DNA of 64,000 bases from Arthrobacter cheniae (GCF_003602275.1 NZ_QZVT01000007.1:62001-126000), one strand, 5' to 3'. Counted from the stretch's first letter, positions 1 to 10,712 are shown. A program made the numbers and translations. Notes: generated by a model from the sequence alone, not told the origin.

Positions 1-1
1 C

Positions 2-112
2 CGCAGGCAGGCAGCGCACCACCTGTCCGAAGCAGCACGGCTCTACACGGAAGCCGGAGCGGACGAGAAGGCCCACGAGTTGCTCGACCAGGTGCGGGCG
101 CTCGGGGCCTAG
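2..112 (+). CDS. C-terminal end of an unidentified protein (partial)
   Basis: An open frame runs in from the left edge and stops at TAG 110-112. The visible 36 residues are alanine- and glutamate-rich and helical in character, ending in HELLDQVRALGA, which would suit the last helix of a repeat or tetratricopeptide-like protein. No RBS or start is in the window, so the product cannot be named. Codon use (GC-rich third positions) matches the chromosome. Confidence 0.5.
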   Translation, partial: RRQAAHHLSEAARLYTEAGADEKAHELLDQVRALGA

Positions 113-136
113 ACCCTTCGCTTTTCCCCTGGAGGG

Positions 137-625
137 TCACGCGTCCATCTGCGGCCGGAAGCGCCGGATGCTGTAGACGATGAAGGCCGCGGCCAAGAGT
201 CCGGACAGGATCAGGCTCGTACCGACGCTCCACCCGCCGGGAAGCCACCATCGCCCATCGAGCGGCCACCAGCCCGGCACTGGAGGATTCACCCCCCACA
301 GCAGGCCGAGCAGCACCAGGACAAGGGCACCTGTGAAGCTGAGCGCGATGGCACTCCTGGTCCTCACCCCCTGTGCGGCCGCGGCGAAAGCCCTTTGCTT
401 CACGGGCTGCAGCCAACGCCTCGCCCACTCGTACTGCTGCGCGAGCACGGCGAGTCCGGCCACGAGGGCCAGCAGTCCGGGACCTGGAAGCACGAGGGCG
501 GCGAGGCCGATCAGCACCAAGAGCCATCCGACGACCAGCCCGATGATGCGGCGGGCCCCACGGGGCCTGGTCCGCCCGGCGAATACTGAACCATGGGGGC
601 GGCGCTGTCGAGGGGACTGCACCAT
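137..625 (-). CDS. PGPGW-motif transmembrane protein
   Basis: This 162-residue integral membrane protein carries the hallmark PGPGLL motif between two close hydrophobic segments (about residues 26-62). Two more membrane segments lie near 90-112 and 130-152, and there is an Arg-rich N-terminus. The arrangement matches the 'putative transmembrane protein PGPGW' family common in Actinobacteria; its biochemical role is not established. The start ATG at 625 gives the basic N-terminus expected before a first membrane helix. It is transcribed leftwards and separate from the rightward genes that follow, so it is probably monocistronic. Confidence 0.8.
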   Translation of the reverse strand: MVQSPRQRRPHGSVFAGRTRPRGARRIIGLVVGWLLVLIGLAALVLPGPGLLALVAGLAVLAQQYEWARRWLQPVKQRAFAAAAQGVRTRSAIALSFTGALVLVLLGLLWGVNPPVPGWWPLDGRWWLPGGWSVGTSLILSGLLAAAFIVYSIRRFRPQMDA

Positions 626-804
626 CAGAAATTCCTCAGTAAGCTTCGCATTCCTCTATCGTTGGACTGATCGACGTTGGTGGCAACCCGGCCATGCGTG
701 AGCCGTGCCCTTGCCGCAGGGCGATCCGCACGGCCGACGCGGCGCCGGCACCAGCATTACCAAGGGACTTCCCGCAACCGCGGGCTTAGAGAGGGACATT
801 GACC

Positions 805-1065
805 ATGATCGGATTCATCCTCGCCGGCCTCATCATCGGCGCACTGGCGCGGCTCATCAGGCCGGGCAAGCAGAACCTCGGCCTGGTCGCCACGCTGTTA
901 TTGGGCCTCGTCGGCTCGATCATCGGCGGCACCATCGCGAGCCTCCTCGGCACCGGCCAGATCTTCGAACTGAATGTGCTCGGGTTCATCGTGTCGGTCA
1001 TCGCGGCGGTGCTGCTGATCGGCGTCGCCGAGTCCGTCGCCGGCCGCCGTCGCGTCACCCGCTGA
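805..1065 (+). CDS. GlsB/YeaQ/YmgE family membrane protein
   Basis: A small (86-residue) hydrophobic protein with three membrane segments and the Gly-rich helices typical of the transglycosylase-associated (GlsB/YeaQ/YmgE) family. These are stress-related inner-membrane proteins without a proven enzymatic activity. The pattern GALARLIRPGKQ after the first helix is characteristic. I chose ATG 805 over the in-frame TTG at 799 because GAGAGGGA at 789-796 sits at normal ribosome-binding distance from 805. A clear terminator hairpin follows directly, so the gene appears to form its own transcription unit. Confidence 0.82.
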   Translation: MIGFILAGLIIGALARLIRPGKQNLGLVATLLLGLVGSIIGGTIASLLGTGQIFELNVLGFIVSVIAAVLLIGVAESVAGRRRVTR

Positions 1066-1081
1066 GCCACCAGCAGGTAGG

Positions 1082-1107
1082 AAGGGGCGGCTTTGGCCGC
1101 CCCTTTC
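1082..1107 (+). terminator. Rho-independent terminator after the GlsB-like gene
   Basis: A perfect 10-bp GC-rich stem (1082-1091 with 1096-1105) closes a TTTG loop. The descending arm ends in the three-T run at 1104-1106. It lies 16 bases after the stop codon of the small membrane protein gene. Confidence 0.75.
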
Positions 1108-1273
1108 CGCGTGTCGGGCGCAATCAGCCGACGTGTCGTTCCAAAGCAGCCATGCCGCGGCACGCCTCAGCTGTCCCGCACGTTCATCCAGTGCACGTAC
1201 CCCGGGAAAAAGTCGGTCTGCAGGTGTAGCGTCGGCATCAGATGGGGCACAGATACGTTCGGAAGGTTCAACT

Positions 1274-2479
1274 ATGAACAAGAACTGGCGCTGGCTACCC
1301 GCCGGCATCGTCCCAGTCGTCATCGTCGCTGCTGCCGTGAGCGGTTCCGCCGTCGCCGAAGCCCAACCGCAACTCCCCGCGAAGACCGCGCAGGAGCTGC
1401 TCGAGTTCGTAGCCACCGGTGCCGACGACGCCTATTCCGGCACCGTGGAGCAGTCGTCCAACCTCGGACTTCCGGACATGGCTGGCGTTGCCACTCCCCC
1501 GGGAGGCACCTCGAGCTCGGATCCGACGTCCGCAGCACTCGAACTCCTGACAGGCGAGCACACCGCCCAGATTTACGTCGACGGGACGGACAGGGCGCGT
1601 GTCCAGGTCCTCGATCAGCTGGCGGAGCGCGACGTCGTCATCAACGAGAACGACGCCTGGTACTACGACTCCCGGTCCAACGAGGCCACTCACGCCGTCC
1701 TGCCGGACAAGGACGCCACCAGGGCGCAGCTCGAGGCGAAGCTCCAGCAGAAGGCCGCCGAGTACCCCGAACTGCAGAACGTCCCCCGCACCCCGGCCGA
1801 ACTCGCGCAGACCTTCCTCGCGACGATCGATCCCAGCACCGAGGTCACGGTGGACGGCACCAGCCGCGTTGCCGGCCGCAGCGCCTACCAACTCCTGCTC
1901 ACCCCGGAAGACTCTGCCACCCTCATCGGTTCCATCGCCGTGAGCGTGGATTCGGAAACAGGCGTCCCCCTCAGCGTCAGCATTGAGGCCAAGGGACAGG
2001 AGGAGGCCGCCTTCACGGCAGGCTTCAGCGCGGTGGACTTCACCACCCCTGACCCGGCGATCTTCCAGTTCACCCCGCCCGCCGACGCCACCGTCACGGA
2101 AGCACCCACGGCCGATGAGGCGAGGGCGAAGCTCGAGGCCACACCGGAGGCAATGCCGGCAGAGGCTCCGGAGAAGCCCGACATCATCGGCGAGGGTTGG
2201 AGCACCATCGTGGAACTGCCCGCCGGAAGCGCAGCCGGGCTCGGACTGAACCTCGGCAGCGGTGAGGCAGCCGGCATGGGCGAGATCATGGAGATCAAGC
2301 CGGGCATGGATCCTGAGGATGTGGCCGGCGCAGGGGCCCTCCTGGAGCAGGCACTCACCGAGGTCGACGGTGGACGCGCGCTGCAGACCTCGCTCGTCTC
2401 GGTGCTGGTGACCGATGACGGACGCATCCTCGCAGGCGCCGTCGGCGTGGACCAGCTCGTCGCAGCTTCACAGCAGTGA
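1274..2479 (+). CDS. Exported LolA/MucB-fold protein
   Basis: A 401-residue protein with a Sec-type N-terminus (basic MNKNWRW, hydrophobic core, small residues before AEAQP) and no lipobox cysteine, so it is secreted or membrane-tethered by its signal. The middle region (about 40-290) has alternating beta-strand-like stretches with phrases such as TAQIYVDGTDRARVQVLDQLAERDVVINENDAW (quoted here in part only as a pattern), as in LolA-, MucB/RseB- and DUF2092-like proteins that bind lipid chains or sense envelope state. The C-terminal part, rich in Glu, Pro and Ala, repeats a short beta-rich module. ATG 1274 is preceded by GGAAGG. The next gene is an ABC transporter ATPase on the same strand 46 bp downstream, so co-transcription is plausible. 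Confidence 0.65.
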   Translation: MNKNWRWLPAGIVPVVIVAAAVSGSAVAEAQPQLPAKTAQELLEFVATGADDAYSGTVEQSSNLGLPDMAGVATPPGGTSSSDPTSAALELLTGEHTAQIYVDGTDRARVQVLDQLAERDVVINENDAWYYDSRSNEATHAVLPDKDATRAQLEAKLQQKAAEYPELQNVPRTPAELAQTFLATIDPSTEVTVDGTSRVAGRSAYQLLLTPEDSATLIGSIAVSVDSETGVPLSVSIEAKGQEEAAFTAGFSAVDFTTPDPAIFQFTPPADATVTEAPTADEARAKLEATPEAMPAEAPEKPDIIGEGWSTIVELPAGSAAGLGLNLGSGEAAGMGEIMEIKPGMDPEDVAGAGALLEQALTEVDGGRALQTSLVSVLVTDDGRILAGAVGVDQLVAASQQ

Positions 2480-2525
2480 TCGCAGGATTACCGGCGCGGT
2501 CCGCACCCTTCGTGCGGGCCCGCGG

Positions 2526-3473
2526 GTGAGCGTCGGCGACTACGCGATCGAGACGCACGGCCTGACGAAGGCCTTCGGCAGGCAGAAAGCCGTCGACGAC
2601 GTCGATCTGGCTGTGCCCCGCGGCACGGTGTTCGGGTTCCTCGGCCCCAACGGGTCGGGGAAGACAACCACCATCCGTATGCTCCTCGGCCTGGCCGCGG
2701 CGTCCAGCGGTGAGATCCGCCTGCTGGACGGCGGAATGCCGAAGCATGCCCGGACGGTGTTGCCGAGGGTAGGCGCACTCGTCGAAGGCCCAGCCATCTA
2801 CCCGTTCCTCTCCGGACGGGCGAACCTCCAGCGTTTCGATGCCGCGGACCGCCACACGTCCCCCGCCACCAGGAATGCCCGCGTCGACGCCGCCCTCGAG
2901 CGCGTGGGCCTCAGCCACGCAGCCACGAAGCGCGCCCATGCCTACTCCCTCGGCATGAAGCAGCGCCTTGGGATCGCCAACGCGCTCCTCGCACCGAGGG
3001 ACCTGCTGATCCTCGACGAGCCCACCAACGGCCTCGATCCACAGGGCACGCGCGAGGTCCGTCATCTCATCAAATCCCTGTCCGACGACGGCACCACCAT
3101 CTTCGTCTCCAGTCACCTCCTCGCCGAGGTGGAGCAGATGTGCAGCATGATCGCGGTCATGAGCGCCGGACGCCTCGTGGCACAGGGCACCCTCGATGAG
3201 CTCCGCTCCGGCGGCACCGCCCGCGTCCGCGTCACCACCCCCGACTTCGCTGATGCCCACCGCGTCCTCAGCGGCCTCGGGCTCACACCGGAACTGCACG
3301 GGCGCGACGACGTCATCACGGCCGAGCTCTCGGTACAGGGCCTGCTGCCGGAGTCCGTCAACGCCGCCCTCGTCCGAGCCGACGTCCGGGTCCGGGGTTT
3401 CGAAGCAAGCGGCGCATCACTCGAGGACCGTTTTGTCGCACTGACCGGAGAGGGGTTCGACGTTGCCGGCTGA
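2526..3473 (+). CDS. ABC exporter ATP-binding protein
   Basis: A 315-residue cytoplasmic ATPase of the drug/bacitracin-exporter type. Walker A is GPNGSGKTT, the signature motif is YSLGMKQRLGIANAL, Walker B is LLILDEPTNGLD, and the switch His is in VSSHLLAEVEQ. The C-terminal 90 residues form the usual accessory beta domain of this family. The GTG start at 2526 puts the protein just ahead of the first strand of the nucleotide-binding fold; a longer frame overlapping the preceding gene is open but unlikely. It overlaps the following permease gene by 11 bp, so the two form one exporter. The substrate cannot be told from sequence. Confidence 0.88.
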   Translation: MSVGDYAIETHGLTKAFGRQKAVDDVDLAVPRGTVFGFLGPNGSGKTTTIRMLLGLAAASSGEIRLLDGGMPKHARTVLPRVGALVEGPAIYPFLSGRANLQRFDAADRHTSPATRNARVDAALERVGLSHAATKRAHAYSLGMKQRLGIANALLAPRDLLILDEPTNGLDPQGTREVRHLIKSLSDDGTTIFVSSHLLAEVEQMCSMIAVMSAGRLVAQGTLDELRSGGTARVRVTTPDFADAHRVLSGLGLTPELHGRDDVITAELSVQGLLPESVNAALVRADVRVRGFEASGASLEDRFVALTGEGFDVAG

Positions 3474-4326
3474 ATCCGCAGTAGCCAGTCCATCGCGAGC
3501 CGGAGGCGGCCTCGGGCTCACGCTCCTGGTCTCGGAGATCACGGTCCTGTTCAGGCGCCTGCGCACCTGGGCGATGATCGGGGCCCTGGCGCTGATCCCC
3601 ATCCTGATCGCCGTCGTCGTCCGTGTCTCCTCCGACGGCTCGGCCAGCGGACGCGGCCCGGCGTTCCTCAACAGCATTACGCAGAACGGCCTGTTCGTGT
3701 CGCTGACGGCGCTGACCGTTGCCATTCCACTGTTCCTGCCACTGACCATCGGCGTCGTCGCGGGTGACACGATCGCGGGCGAGGCGAATCTCGGCACGCT
3801 CCGCTACCTCCTCGTCGCTCCGGCCGGACGGGTCAGGTTGCTCCTCGTGAAGTACGCGGGCGCTGCACTGTTCTGTTTCGTGGCAACCCTGACCGTCGTG
3901 GTCACGGGTGCCATCATCGGTGCCCTACTGTTCCCGGTAGGGCCGGTGACACTCCTGTCCGGAGACACCGTCGGGATACCCGGCTACTTCGTGCGGTTGC
4001 TGCTGCTCGCGCTCTACGTGACGGTCTCGCTCATGGGACTCAGCGCCATCGGACTCTTCATCTCGACCCTGACGACCATTCCCGTCGGCGCCATGGCGGC
4101 GACGGCTGCGCTGGCTGCCGTCGCCCAGATCCTGGGCGCCCTCCCCCAGCTCGAGTGGCTGCACCCGTGGCTGTTCACCAACTACTGGCTGGGCTTCGCG
4201 GACCTGCTGCGGGAGCCGATCGTCTGGAACTCGTTCGCGGACAACGCCCTGCTGCAGCTCGGCTACATCGCCGTCTTCGGCACCCTGGCCTACGGCCGCT
4301 TCAGCACGAAGGACATCCTGAGCTAG
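3463..4326 (+). CDS. ABC-2 type exporter permease
   Basis: A 287-residue membrane protein with about six membrane segments (near 35-55, 80-105, 125-150, 170-200, 205-230, 255-275), as in the ABC-2 permease family that pairs with stand-alone ATPases. The loop after segment 2 carries the typical AGDTIAGEANLGTLRYLL stretch, the cytoplasmic coupling region of these permeases. The TTG start at 3463 lies inside the ATPase gene and is preceded by GGAGAGGGG at good spacing, so translation is coupled. Together with the upstream gene it should form a homodimeric exporter for an unknown compound. Confidence 0.85.
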   Translation: MPAESAVASPSRAGGGLGLTLLVSEITVLFRRLRTWAMIGALALIPILIAVVVRVSSDGSASGRGPAFLNSITQNGLFVSLTALTVAIPLFLPLTIGVVAGDTIAGEANLGTLRYLLVAPAGRVRLLLVKYAGAALFCFVATLTVVVTGAIIGALLFPVGPVTLLSGDTVGIPGYFVRLLLLALYVTVSLMGLSAIGLFISTLTTIPVGAMAATAALAAVAQILGALPQLEWLHPWLFTNYWLGFADLLREPIVWNSFADNALLQLGYIAVFGTLAYGRFSTKDILS

Positions 4327-4551
4327 CCCCCCGGATCTACCAGTGGTGAAGGGTGCCGTCCTCCCGTCGGTCGAAGGGCAGGACCGCTGCGGAAATACTG
4401 CCCCAATCCTGCCGCGCCGTCCGCCCGAGGCAGGCACTTTCCTGCAGTCCTGGCGATAGATTCGTGGTACCCCGGGCGGGGCTCAGCCTGCCAGGTACTT
4501 CTGCACCGGGAGCTGCTGGATGGGGACCCATATGCCTTCGAGGACTGCACC

Positions 4552-5379
4552 GTGAGCGCTGCTGCGCCGATCGATGCCTATAGCTCCTACGCGGAGCCGG
4601 CAACACTCGGCCTGCTGAGGCGGCGCGCGCCCGGCCAGGCGGTCATGGAGGAACTCCTCGAGGCGCACAGCACCCGCCGCCCCCGAGGTCGGCTGGCACG
4701 AGTCCTCGGCGTCCACCCGCTCAGCAACGACAGCAAGCCCTGGTACTGGGGCGCCCTCGGCGAGCGCGCAGTGGGTCGGGTCCTCGCGACGCTCGGGCCG
4801 GAGTGGGCCGTCCTCCACGCCGTTCCGGTCGGTGAGAAGTCGTCCGACATCGACCACGTCGTCATCGGACCCACGGGCATCTTCACGCTCAATACCAAGC
4901 GGCATGTCGACCAGAGGATCTGGACGGCCAAGGGCACGTTCATGGTCGCGGGAACGAGATACCCCTACGTCCGCAACTCCGAGCACGAAGCCGCACGGGC
5001 GGGGAAACTGCTGTCCGCCGCGGTCCGACATCAGGTCGTCGCCGAGGCGGCCATCGTCGTCGTGGGCGCCCGGCAGGTGACAGTCAAGGAGAAGCACCGC
5101 GCCGTTGCCGTCCTCACGTCGCATCAGCTCCTGCGCTGGATCACGCGCCGGCCGGTGGTCTTCACGGCGGAGCAGGTCGCCCTCCTGTCGGCGGCCGCCG
5201 CGCAGCCCTCGACCTGGCGGCGCACACCCCCGGTGCTTCGTGACGCGGCCGACGTCGTCGAACCGTTCGAGGTCCTGCACAAGCTGGTGGAACAGGCCCG
5301 ACGACGGCGGATCGGCTGGCTGCTCGCGGTACCTGTGAGCGTCATCGCTTCGGTGGTCGGCGTCCTGCCGCCTTTCTGA
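4552..5379 (+). CDS. NERD-domain membrane-anchored protein
   Basis: A 275-residue protein with a nuclease-related (NERD) domain at about residues 60-180: GERAVG, then SSDIDHVVIGPTGIFTLNTK, then the closing strand. In the catalytic strand the usual Glu of E-x-K is Asn (NTK, residues 114-116), a substitution I recall from actinobacterial NERD proteins, so catalysis is uncertain. A hydrophobic C-terminal helix (about 257-275) would anchor it in the membrane with the domain cytoplasmic. The start is GTG 4552. Its partner begins 41 bp downstream and also has a restriction-endonuclease-like N-terminus, suggesting a two-gene unit. Confidence 0.75.
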   Translation: MSAAAPIDAYSSYAEPATLGLLRRRAPGQAVMEELLEAHSTRRPRGRLARVLGVHPLSNDSKPWYWGALGERAVGRVLATLGPEWAVLHAVPVGEKSSDIDHVVIGPTGIFTLNTKRHVDQRIWTAKGTFMVAGTRYPYVRNSEHEAARAGKLLSAAVRHQVVAEAAIVVVGARQVTVKEKHRAVAVLTSHQLLRWITRRPVVFTAEQVALLSAAAAQPSTWRRTPPVLRDAADVVEPFEVLHKLVEQARRRRIGWLLAVPVSVIASVVGVLPPF

Positions 5380-5420
5380 GCAACCGCGGCCTTCCACACT
5401 TCTCCAGCCGAAAGAGACCT

Positions 5421-6707
<1,287 letters not shown>

Positions 6708-6773
6708 CAGCTGCATGGTCCGGCTCTGCCAGGACGGCCGGAGGGACAGTTCGATGTCCGGCTGCGACAGGTC

Positions 6774-6792
6774 TTAAGTTAGGCTTACCTTG
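6774..6792 (+). promoter_or_regulatory. IdeR/DtxR-like iron box
   Basis: The 19 bases TTAAGTTAGGCTTACCTTG match the IdeR/DtxR consensus TTAGGTTAGGCTAACCTAA at 15 of 19 positions, including the central TTAGGCT core. The box lies 62 bp upstream of a ferric-iron ABC transporter operon, exactly where iron-dependent repression of such an operon is expected. IdeR binding itself is an inference. Confidence 0.75.
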
Positions 6793-6853
6793 CCTTTCTG
6801 TCGACTACCGCGCTTTCGCGGGACTTCCCGCCACCGCCTGAGAAGAGTTTCGG

Positions 6854-7876
6854 ATGCACCCTCGCCCACTCATGACCACCCTCGTCGGCCTGACCGCTCT
6901 GACGTCGATACTCACGGGCTGCAGTGCCATCGGTGGCCAGTCCGCGGATCTCCAGATTTATTCGGCCCGACACTACGATCTCGAGGGCGCTTTCGGGCAG
7001 TTCACCGACGAGACAGGCATTACCGTCGAGTTCATCAGCGGCGACGACGCCGAACTTCTCGAGCGGCTGAAAGCCGAGGGCGAGGACACTCCGGCGGACG
7101 TTTTCATGACCGTGGACGCGGGGAACCTCTGGAACGGCGCACGCCAGGACGAACTGGCCGCGACCAGCTCGGCCGTGCTCGATGAGGCCGTGCCCGACGA
7201 CCTTCGCGACACGGAGGGCCGCTGGTACGGACTCGCCCTGCGTGCCCGCACCATCACCTATAACCCCGAAGCCGTGGACCCGGCCGAGTTCAACGCCACC
7301 GACACCTACGCAGGACTCGCGGACCCGCAGTGGAAGGGCCGTCTGTGCATGCGCGACGCGACGTCCGCCTACACGCAGTCGCTCGTGGCCAGCCTGATCG
7401 AACTCCACGGCCGGGACCGTGCCCTGGAGATCGTCCAGGGGTGGGTGGCCAATGATGTGGCCATCATGAGCAACGATGTCCTGCTGCTGGAAGCCATCGA
7501 TGCCGGGACGTGCGACGTCGGCATCAACAACCACTACTACCTCGCCCGCACCCTCGCGGAGAAGCCCGAGCTCAACGTCGACCTGTTCTGGGCAAGCCAG
7601 GAGGGCGCGGGAACGCACGTGAACATCTCGGGCGCCGGCGTCGTGCAGGGGGCGGACAACCCGGAGGACGCACTGGAGCTCATCGAGTGGCTGGCCACCG
7701 ACGGGCAGAACGCGTTCGTCGACGCCAACCACGAGTACCCGGTCAACCCCGCAGTCGAGCCGGAACCGGTCATCGCCGCCTTCGGCGACTTCAAGCGCAT
7801 GCCGCTCAACGCCGAGGCCTACGGGACGCTCAACGCCGACGCCGTCGACCTGCTCGCCGAGGCCGGATACAAGTGA
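6854..7876 (+). CDS. Ferric iron ABC transporter substrate-binding lipoprotein
   Basis: A 340-residue FbpA/AfuA-type binding protein (spermidine/putrescine-type fold). The lipobox LTGC places the modified cysteine at residue 23, so it is anchored on the outer face of the membrane. The tyrosine pair in NNHYYLAR (Y228-Y229) corresponds to the Fe3+-ligating tyrosines of FbpA proteins. Length and the closing helix fit the family. It is first in an operon behind an iron box and overlaps the permease gene by 4 bp (GTGA). It should deliver ferric iron, free or weakly chelated, to the permease that follows. Confidence 0.88.
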   Translation: MHPRPLMTTLVGLTALTSILTGCSAIGGQSADLQIYSARHYDLEGAFGQFTDETGITVEFISGDDAELLERLKAEGEDTPADVFMTVDAGNLWNGARQDELAATSSAVLDEAVPDDLRDTEGRWYGLALRARTITYNPEAVDPAEFNATDTYAGLADPQWKGRLCMRDATSAYTQSLVASLIELHGRDRALEIVQGWVANDVAIMSNDVLLLEAIDAGTCDVGINNHYYLARTLAEKPELNVDLFWASQEGAGTHVNISGAGVVQGADNPEDALELIEWLATDGQNAFVDANHEYPVNPAVEPEPVIAAFGDFKRMPLNAEAYGTLNADAVDLLAEAGYK

Positions 7877-9573
7877 CGGACACGGCGACACTCGCCGAGC
7901 CGCGACCTCCCCGCCGGCGCTACCGGACGTACGGCGTCGGCCGTCCCGCCTGGTCCACGCTGGTCGTCGCCGTCGCCGTCGTCGTCGCCACCCCCGTCCT
8001 CGCGGTCATCGTCGACGGGCTGGGCAGCCTCGGCAGCACCACCCCGCCACGGGACCTGGCGCCCATGATCCTCACCACCCTCGCCCTGATGTTGGGAGTC
8101 GGCGCCGGGTCACTCCTCGTCGGCGGAGGCCTGGCCTGGCTCGTGACCGCCTACCGGTTCCCGCTGCGGAACCTGCTGGTGTGGCTGCTCGTCCTGCCAC
8201 TGGCAATGCCGGCATACGTCCTCGGGTTCATCTTCCTGTCCGTCTTCGACGTCGCCGGGCCCGTCCAGTCCCTCCTGCGGACCGTCCTCGGCACGGACGT
8301 GTGGGTGCCAGAGGTCCGGTCGCTGCCCGCCGCGATCCTCGTGATGACGTTGTCCCTGTACCCGTACGTCTACCTCATGGCGCGCTCGGCGCTGATCGAG
8401 CAGTCCTCCGGGACGTACGACGCCGCCCGCACCCTGGGCGCCAACCGCGGACAGGCCCTCCGGCGCGTGGTGCTGCCGCTCGCCCGGCCGTCCCTCGCCG
8501 CAGGACTGGCCCTCGTCATGATGGAGACGCTCACCGACTTCGCCACCGTCCAGTACTTCAACGTGCAGACCGTCTCGGTAGGCGTCTACCTCGTCTGGAA
8601 GGGTACGTTCGACTTCCACGCCGCAACGCAACTCGCCGTCCTCGTCCTGCTGTTCGCCGTGGCCGTGCTGGCCGCCGAGCGGGCCCTGCGCGGCCGGGCG
8701 CGCTACCACCAACAGGGCGGGAACCGCCAGGGGTTCCAGCCGGAACAGCTGCGGGGGGCACGCGCCTGGTCCGCGACGGCCCTCTGCGTGGCGGCGCTGT
8801 CCGCCGGGTTCCTCATCCCCGTCGCGCAACTGCTGATCTGGGCGGTCGGACAGATCGTCACGGATTCCTCCTTCCTCGCAGATCCCCGCTTCGCCGAGTA
8901 CCTGGCCAACAGCCTGCTGGTGGCGGCGATCACCGCCGTCGCGTGCGTCGCCGTCTCGCTGGGCGTCGGCCACGCCATCCGCATGGGCGGGGGCCGCGTC
9001 GTCTCCTTCGCAGCCCAGCTGACGACGTTCGGGTACGCAGTGCCCGGCGCCGTGATCGGCATCGGGGTCCTGCTGTCCTTCGCATCACTCGACACGGCAC
9101 TGGAGAGCGTCGGGGTCCGTGGGGGTACCGGGCTGATCATTACCGGGTCCGTGGCAGGCATCCTCTACGCCTACGTGATCCGGTTCCTCGCCCCGGCCTA
9201 CCAGTCGGTCAGCGCGAGCCTCGAGAAGATCGCCCCGACCGTCACGTCCTCCGCGCTCAGCCTCGGAGCCGGACCCCGGCGCATCCTCGGCCGGGTCCAT
9301 CTCCCGCTCGCGCGCCCCGGCGTCGCCGTCGCCCTCATGCTGGTCGTGATCGACGCCGTGAAGGAACTGCCGATCGTGCTGCTCCTGCGGCCCTTCGGCT
9401 TCACCACGGCGTCGGTCTGGGTGTACGAGCTCGCGCGGGAGAACTTCTGGGAGAAGGCGTCTCTCCCGGCCCTGGTCATCGTGGCAGTCGCCATCATCCC
9501 CGTCTTCGTACTCGTCCGCCAGACCCGGCGGCGCGAAGTACACGGGACCTCTTCCAGAAAGGCAGGACAGTGA
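7873..9573 (+). CDS. Ferric iron ABC transporter permease (double-domain)
   Basis: A 566-residue FbpB-type permease made of two fused six-helix binding-protein-dependent transport domains. Each half has an EAA-like loop: DAARTLGANRGQALRRVVLP in the first and TSSALSLGAGPRRILGRVHLP in the second. These contact the ATPase. The true start is GTG 7873, overlapping the stop of the binding-protein gene; the long open frame upstream of it is only a shadow. It overlaps the ATPase gene by 4 bp, so the three transporter genes are translationally coupled. Confidence 0.9.
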   Translation: MTDTATLAEPRPPRRRYRTYGVGRPAWSTLVVAVAVVVATPVLAVIVDGLGSLGSTTPPRDLAPMILTTLALMLGVGAGSLLVGGGLAWLVTAYRFPLRNLLVWLLVLPLAMPAYVLGFIFLSVFDVAGPVQSLLRTVLGTDVWVPEVRSLPAAILVMTLSLYPYVYLMARSALIEQSSGTYDAARTLGANRGQALRRVVLPLARPSLAAGLALVMMETLTDFATVQYFNVQTVSVGVYLVWKGTFDFHAATQLAVLVLLFAVAVLAAERALRGRARYHQQGGNRQGFQPEQLRGARAWSATALCVAALSAGFLIPVAQLLIWAVGQIVTDSSFLADPRFAEYLANSLLVAAITAVACVAVSLGVGHAIRMGGGRVVSFAAQLTTFGYAVPGAVIGIGVLLSFASLDTALESVGVRGGTGLIITGSVAGILYAYVIRFLAPAYQSVSASLEKIAPTVTSSALSLGAGPRRILGRVHLPLARPGVAVALMLVVIDAVKELPIVLLLRPFGFTTASVWVYELARENFWEKASLPALVIVAVAIIPVFVLVRQTRRREVHGTSSRKAGQ

Positions 9574-10712
9574 CGGCACAGATGGAGGGCGCGCCGCCTA
9601 CCGGCTCCGCCACGGCCTGCGCCCCGCCCGCGCTCACCCTCGAGGGGGTGACGAAGCGCTACGGCTCCGCCCGCGGCGTCGAGTCGCTCGAGCTCGCCAT
9701 CCCCGCCGGTGAGCTCGTGACGCTGATCGGCCCCTCCGGGTGCGGCAAGTCGACGACCCTGCGGCTCGTCGCGGGCCTGGAACGGCCCGACGCCGGGCGG
9801 ATCACCGTCGCCGGGGACGTCGTCGCGGACCGGACACGCTTCGTGAACCCGGAGAACCGCCGCGTGGGGCTCGTGTTCCAGGACCACGCGCTCTTCCCCC
9901 ACCTGAACGTCGCCCGGAACGTGGAGTTCGGGCTCGACCGGCTGCCACGCAGCGAACGCCGGAAGCGCGTCGGTGACCTCCTGGACCTCGTCCAGCTGGC
10001 CCACCTCGCGGAGCGCTACCCGCACGAGCTCTCCGGCGGCGAGCAGCAGCGCGTGGCCCTCGCTCGCGCGCTGGCGCCGCGCCCCGCCGTCGTCCTCCTC
10101 GACGAGCCGTTTTCCAGCCTCGACGAGTCCCTGCGCGGCCAGGTGCGCCGCGACACCGTGGCGACCCTGCGCGAGACCGGCACCACCGGCGTTCTCGTCA
10201 CGCATGACCAGACCGAGGCGCTGTCGGTCGGGACCCGCGTGGTCGTCATGCACGACGGCGTGATCGAACAGGCCGATATCCCCGAAAAGGTCTTCGAGCA
10301 GCCCGCCACGCGCTTCGTCGCCTCGTTCATGGGCGACGCCGACTTCCTGCCCGCGCATGTGCACCGCGCACTGCTGACGTGCGAGATCGGCGTCGTCTCC
10401 ACGGTCCCGGGCTGGGCGGACAGCGATGTGGACGTCGACGTCGTCCTCCGTCCCCACGAGGTGGCGCTGACCCCGGCCACCGACGCCACGGCCCGTGTCT
10501 CGGCCCTGGAGTACCACGGCGCGTTCGTCCTGCACCACGTGACGCTCGCCTCGGGGCGGACACTGCGGTCCTGGCAGCCCCACGACGTGCGCTACCCCGT
10601 CGGCACGCCGGTCACGGTGACCGTCGCCGCCGGCACCCACCCCACGCTCCTCGTCGGCGACCGGGCCGTCACCACGCCGCCCCGCAATGCTCCGAGGCCG
10701 GTGACCCCGTGA
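9570..10712 (+). CDS. Ferric iron ABC transporter ATP-binding protein
   Basis: A 380-residue FbpC/PotA-type ATPase: Walker A GPSGCGKST, signature LSGGEQQRVALARAL, Walker B VVLLDEPFSSLD, switch His in VTHDQTEA. A C-terminal OB/TOBE-like regulatory domain occupies roughly residues 240-375. GTG 9570 overlaps the permease stop by 4 bp. Its own stop overlaps the next start (GTG 10709) by 4 bp, so the unusual adenylation-acyltransferase gene is read in the same coupled operon. Confidence 0.9.
   Translation: MTAQMEGAPPTGSATACAPPALTLEGVTKRYGSARGVESLELAIPAGELVTLIGPSGCGKSTTLRLVAGLERPDAGRITVAGDVVADRTRFVNPENRRVGLVFQDHALFPHLNVARNVEFGLDRLPRSERRKRVGDLLDLVQLAHLAERYPHELSGGEQQRVALARALAPRPAVVLLDEPFSSLDESLRGQVRRDTVATLRETGTTGVLVTHDQTEALSVGTRVVVMHDGVIEQADIPEKVFEQPATRFVASFMGDADFLPAHVHRALLTCEIGVVSTVPGWADSDVDVDVVLRPHEVALTPATDATARVSALEYHGAFVLHHVTLASGRTLRSWQPHDVRYPVGTPVTVTVAAGTHPTLLVGDRAVTTPPRNAPRPVTP

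Noticed and set aside
7510-7872. N-terminal extension of the permease frame
   Set aside because: It runs over the binding-protein gene in another frame and has no family match; GTG 7873 with 4-bp overlap is the evident start.
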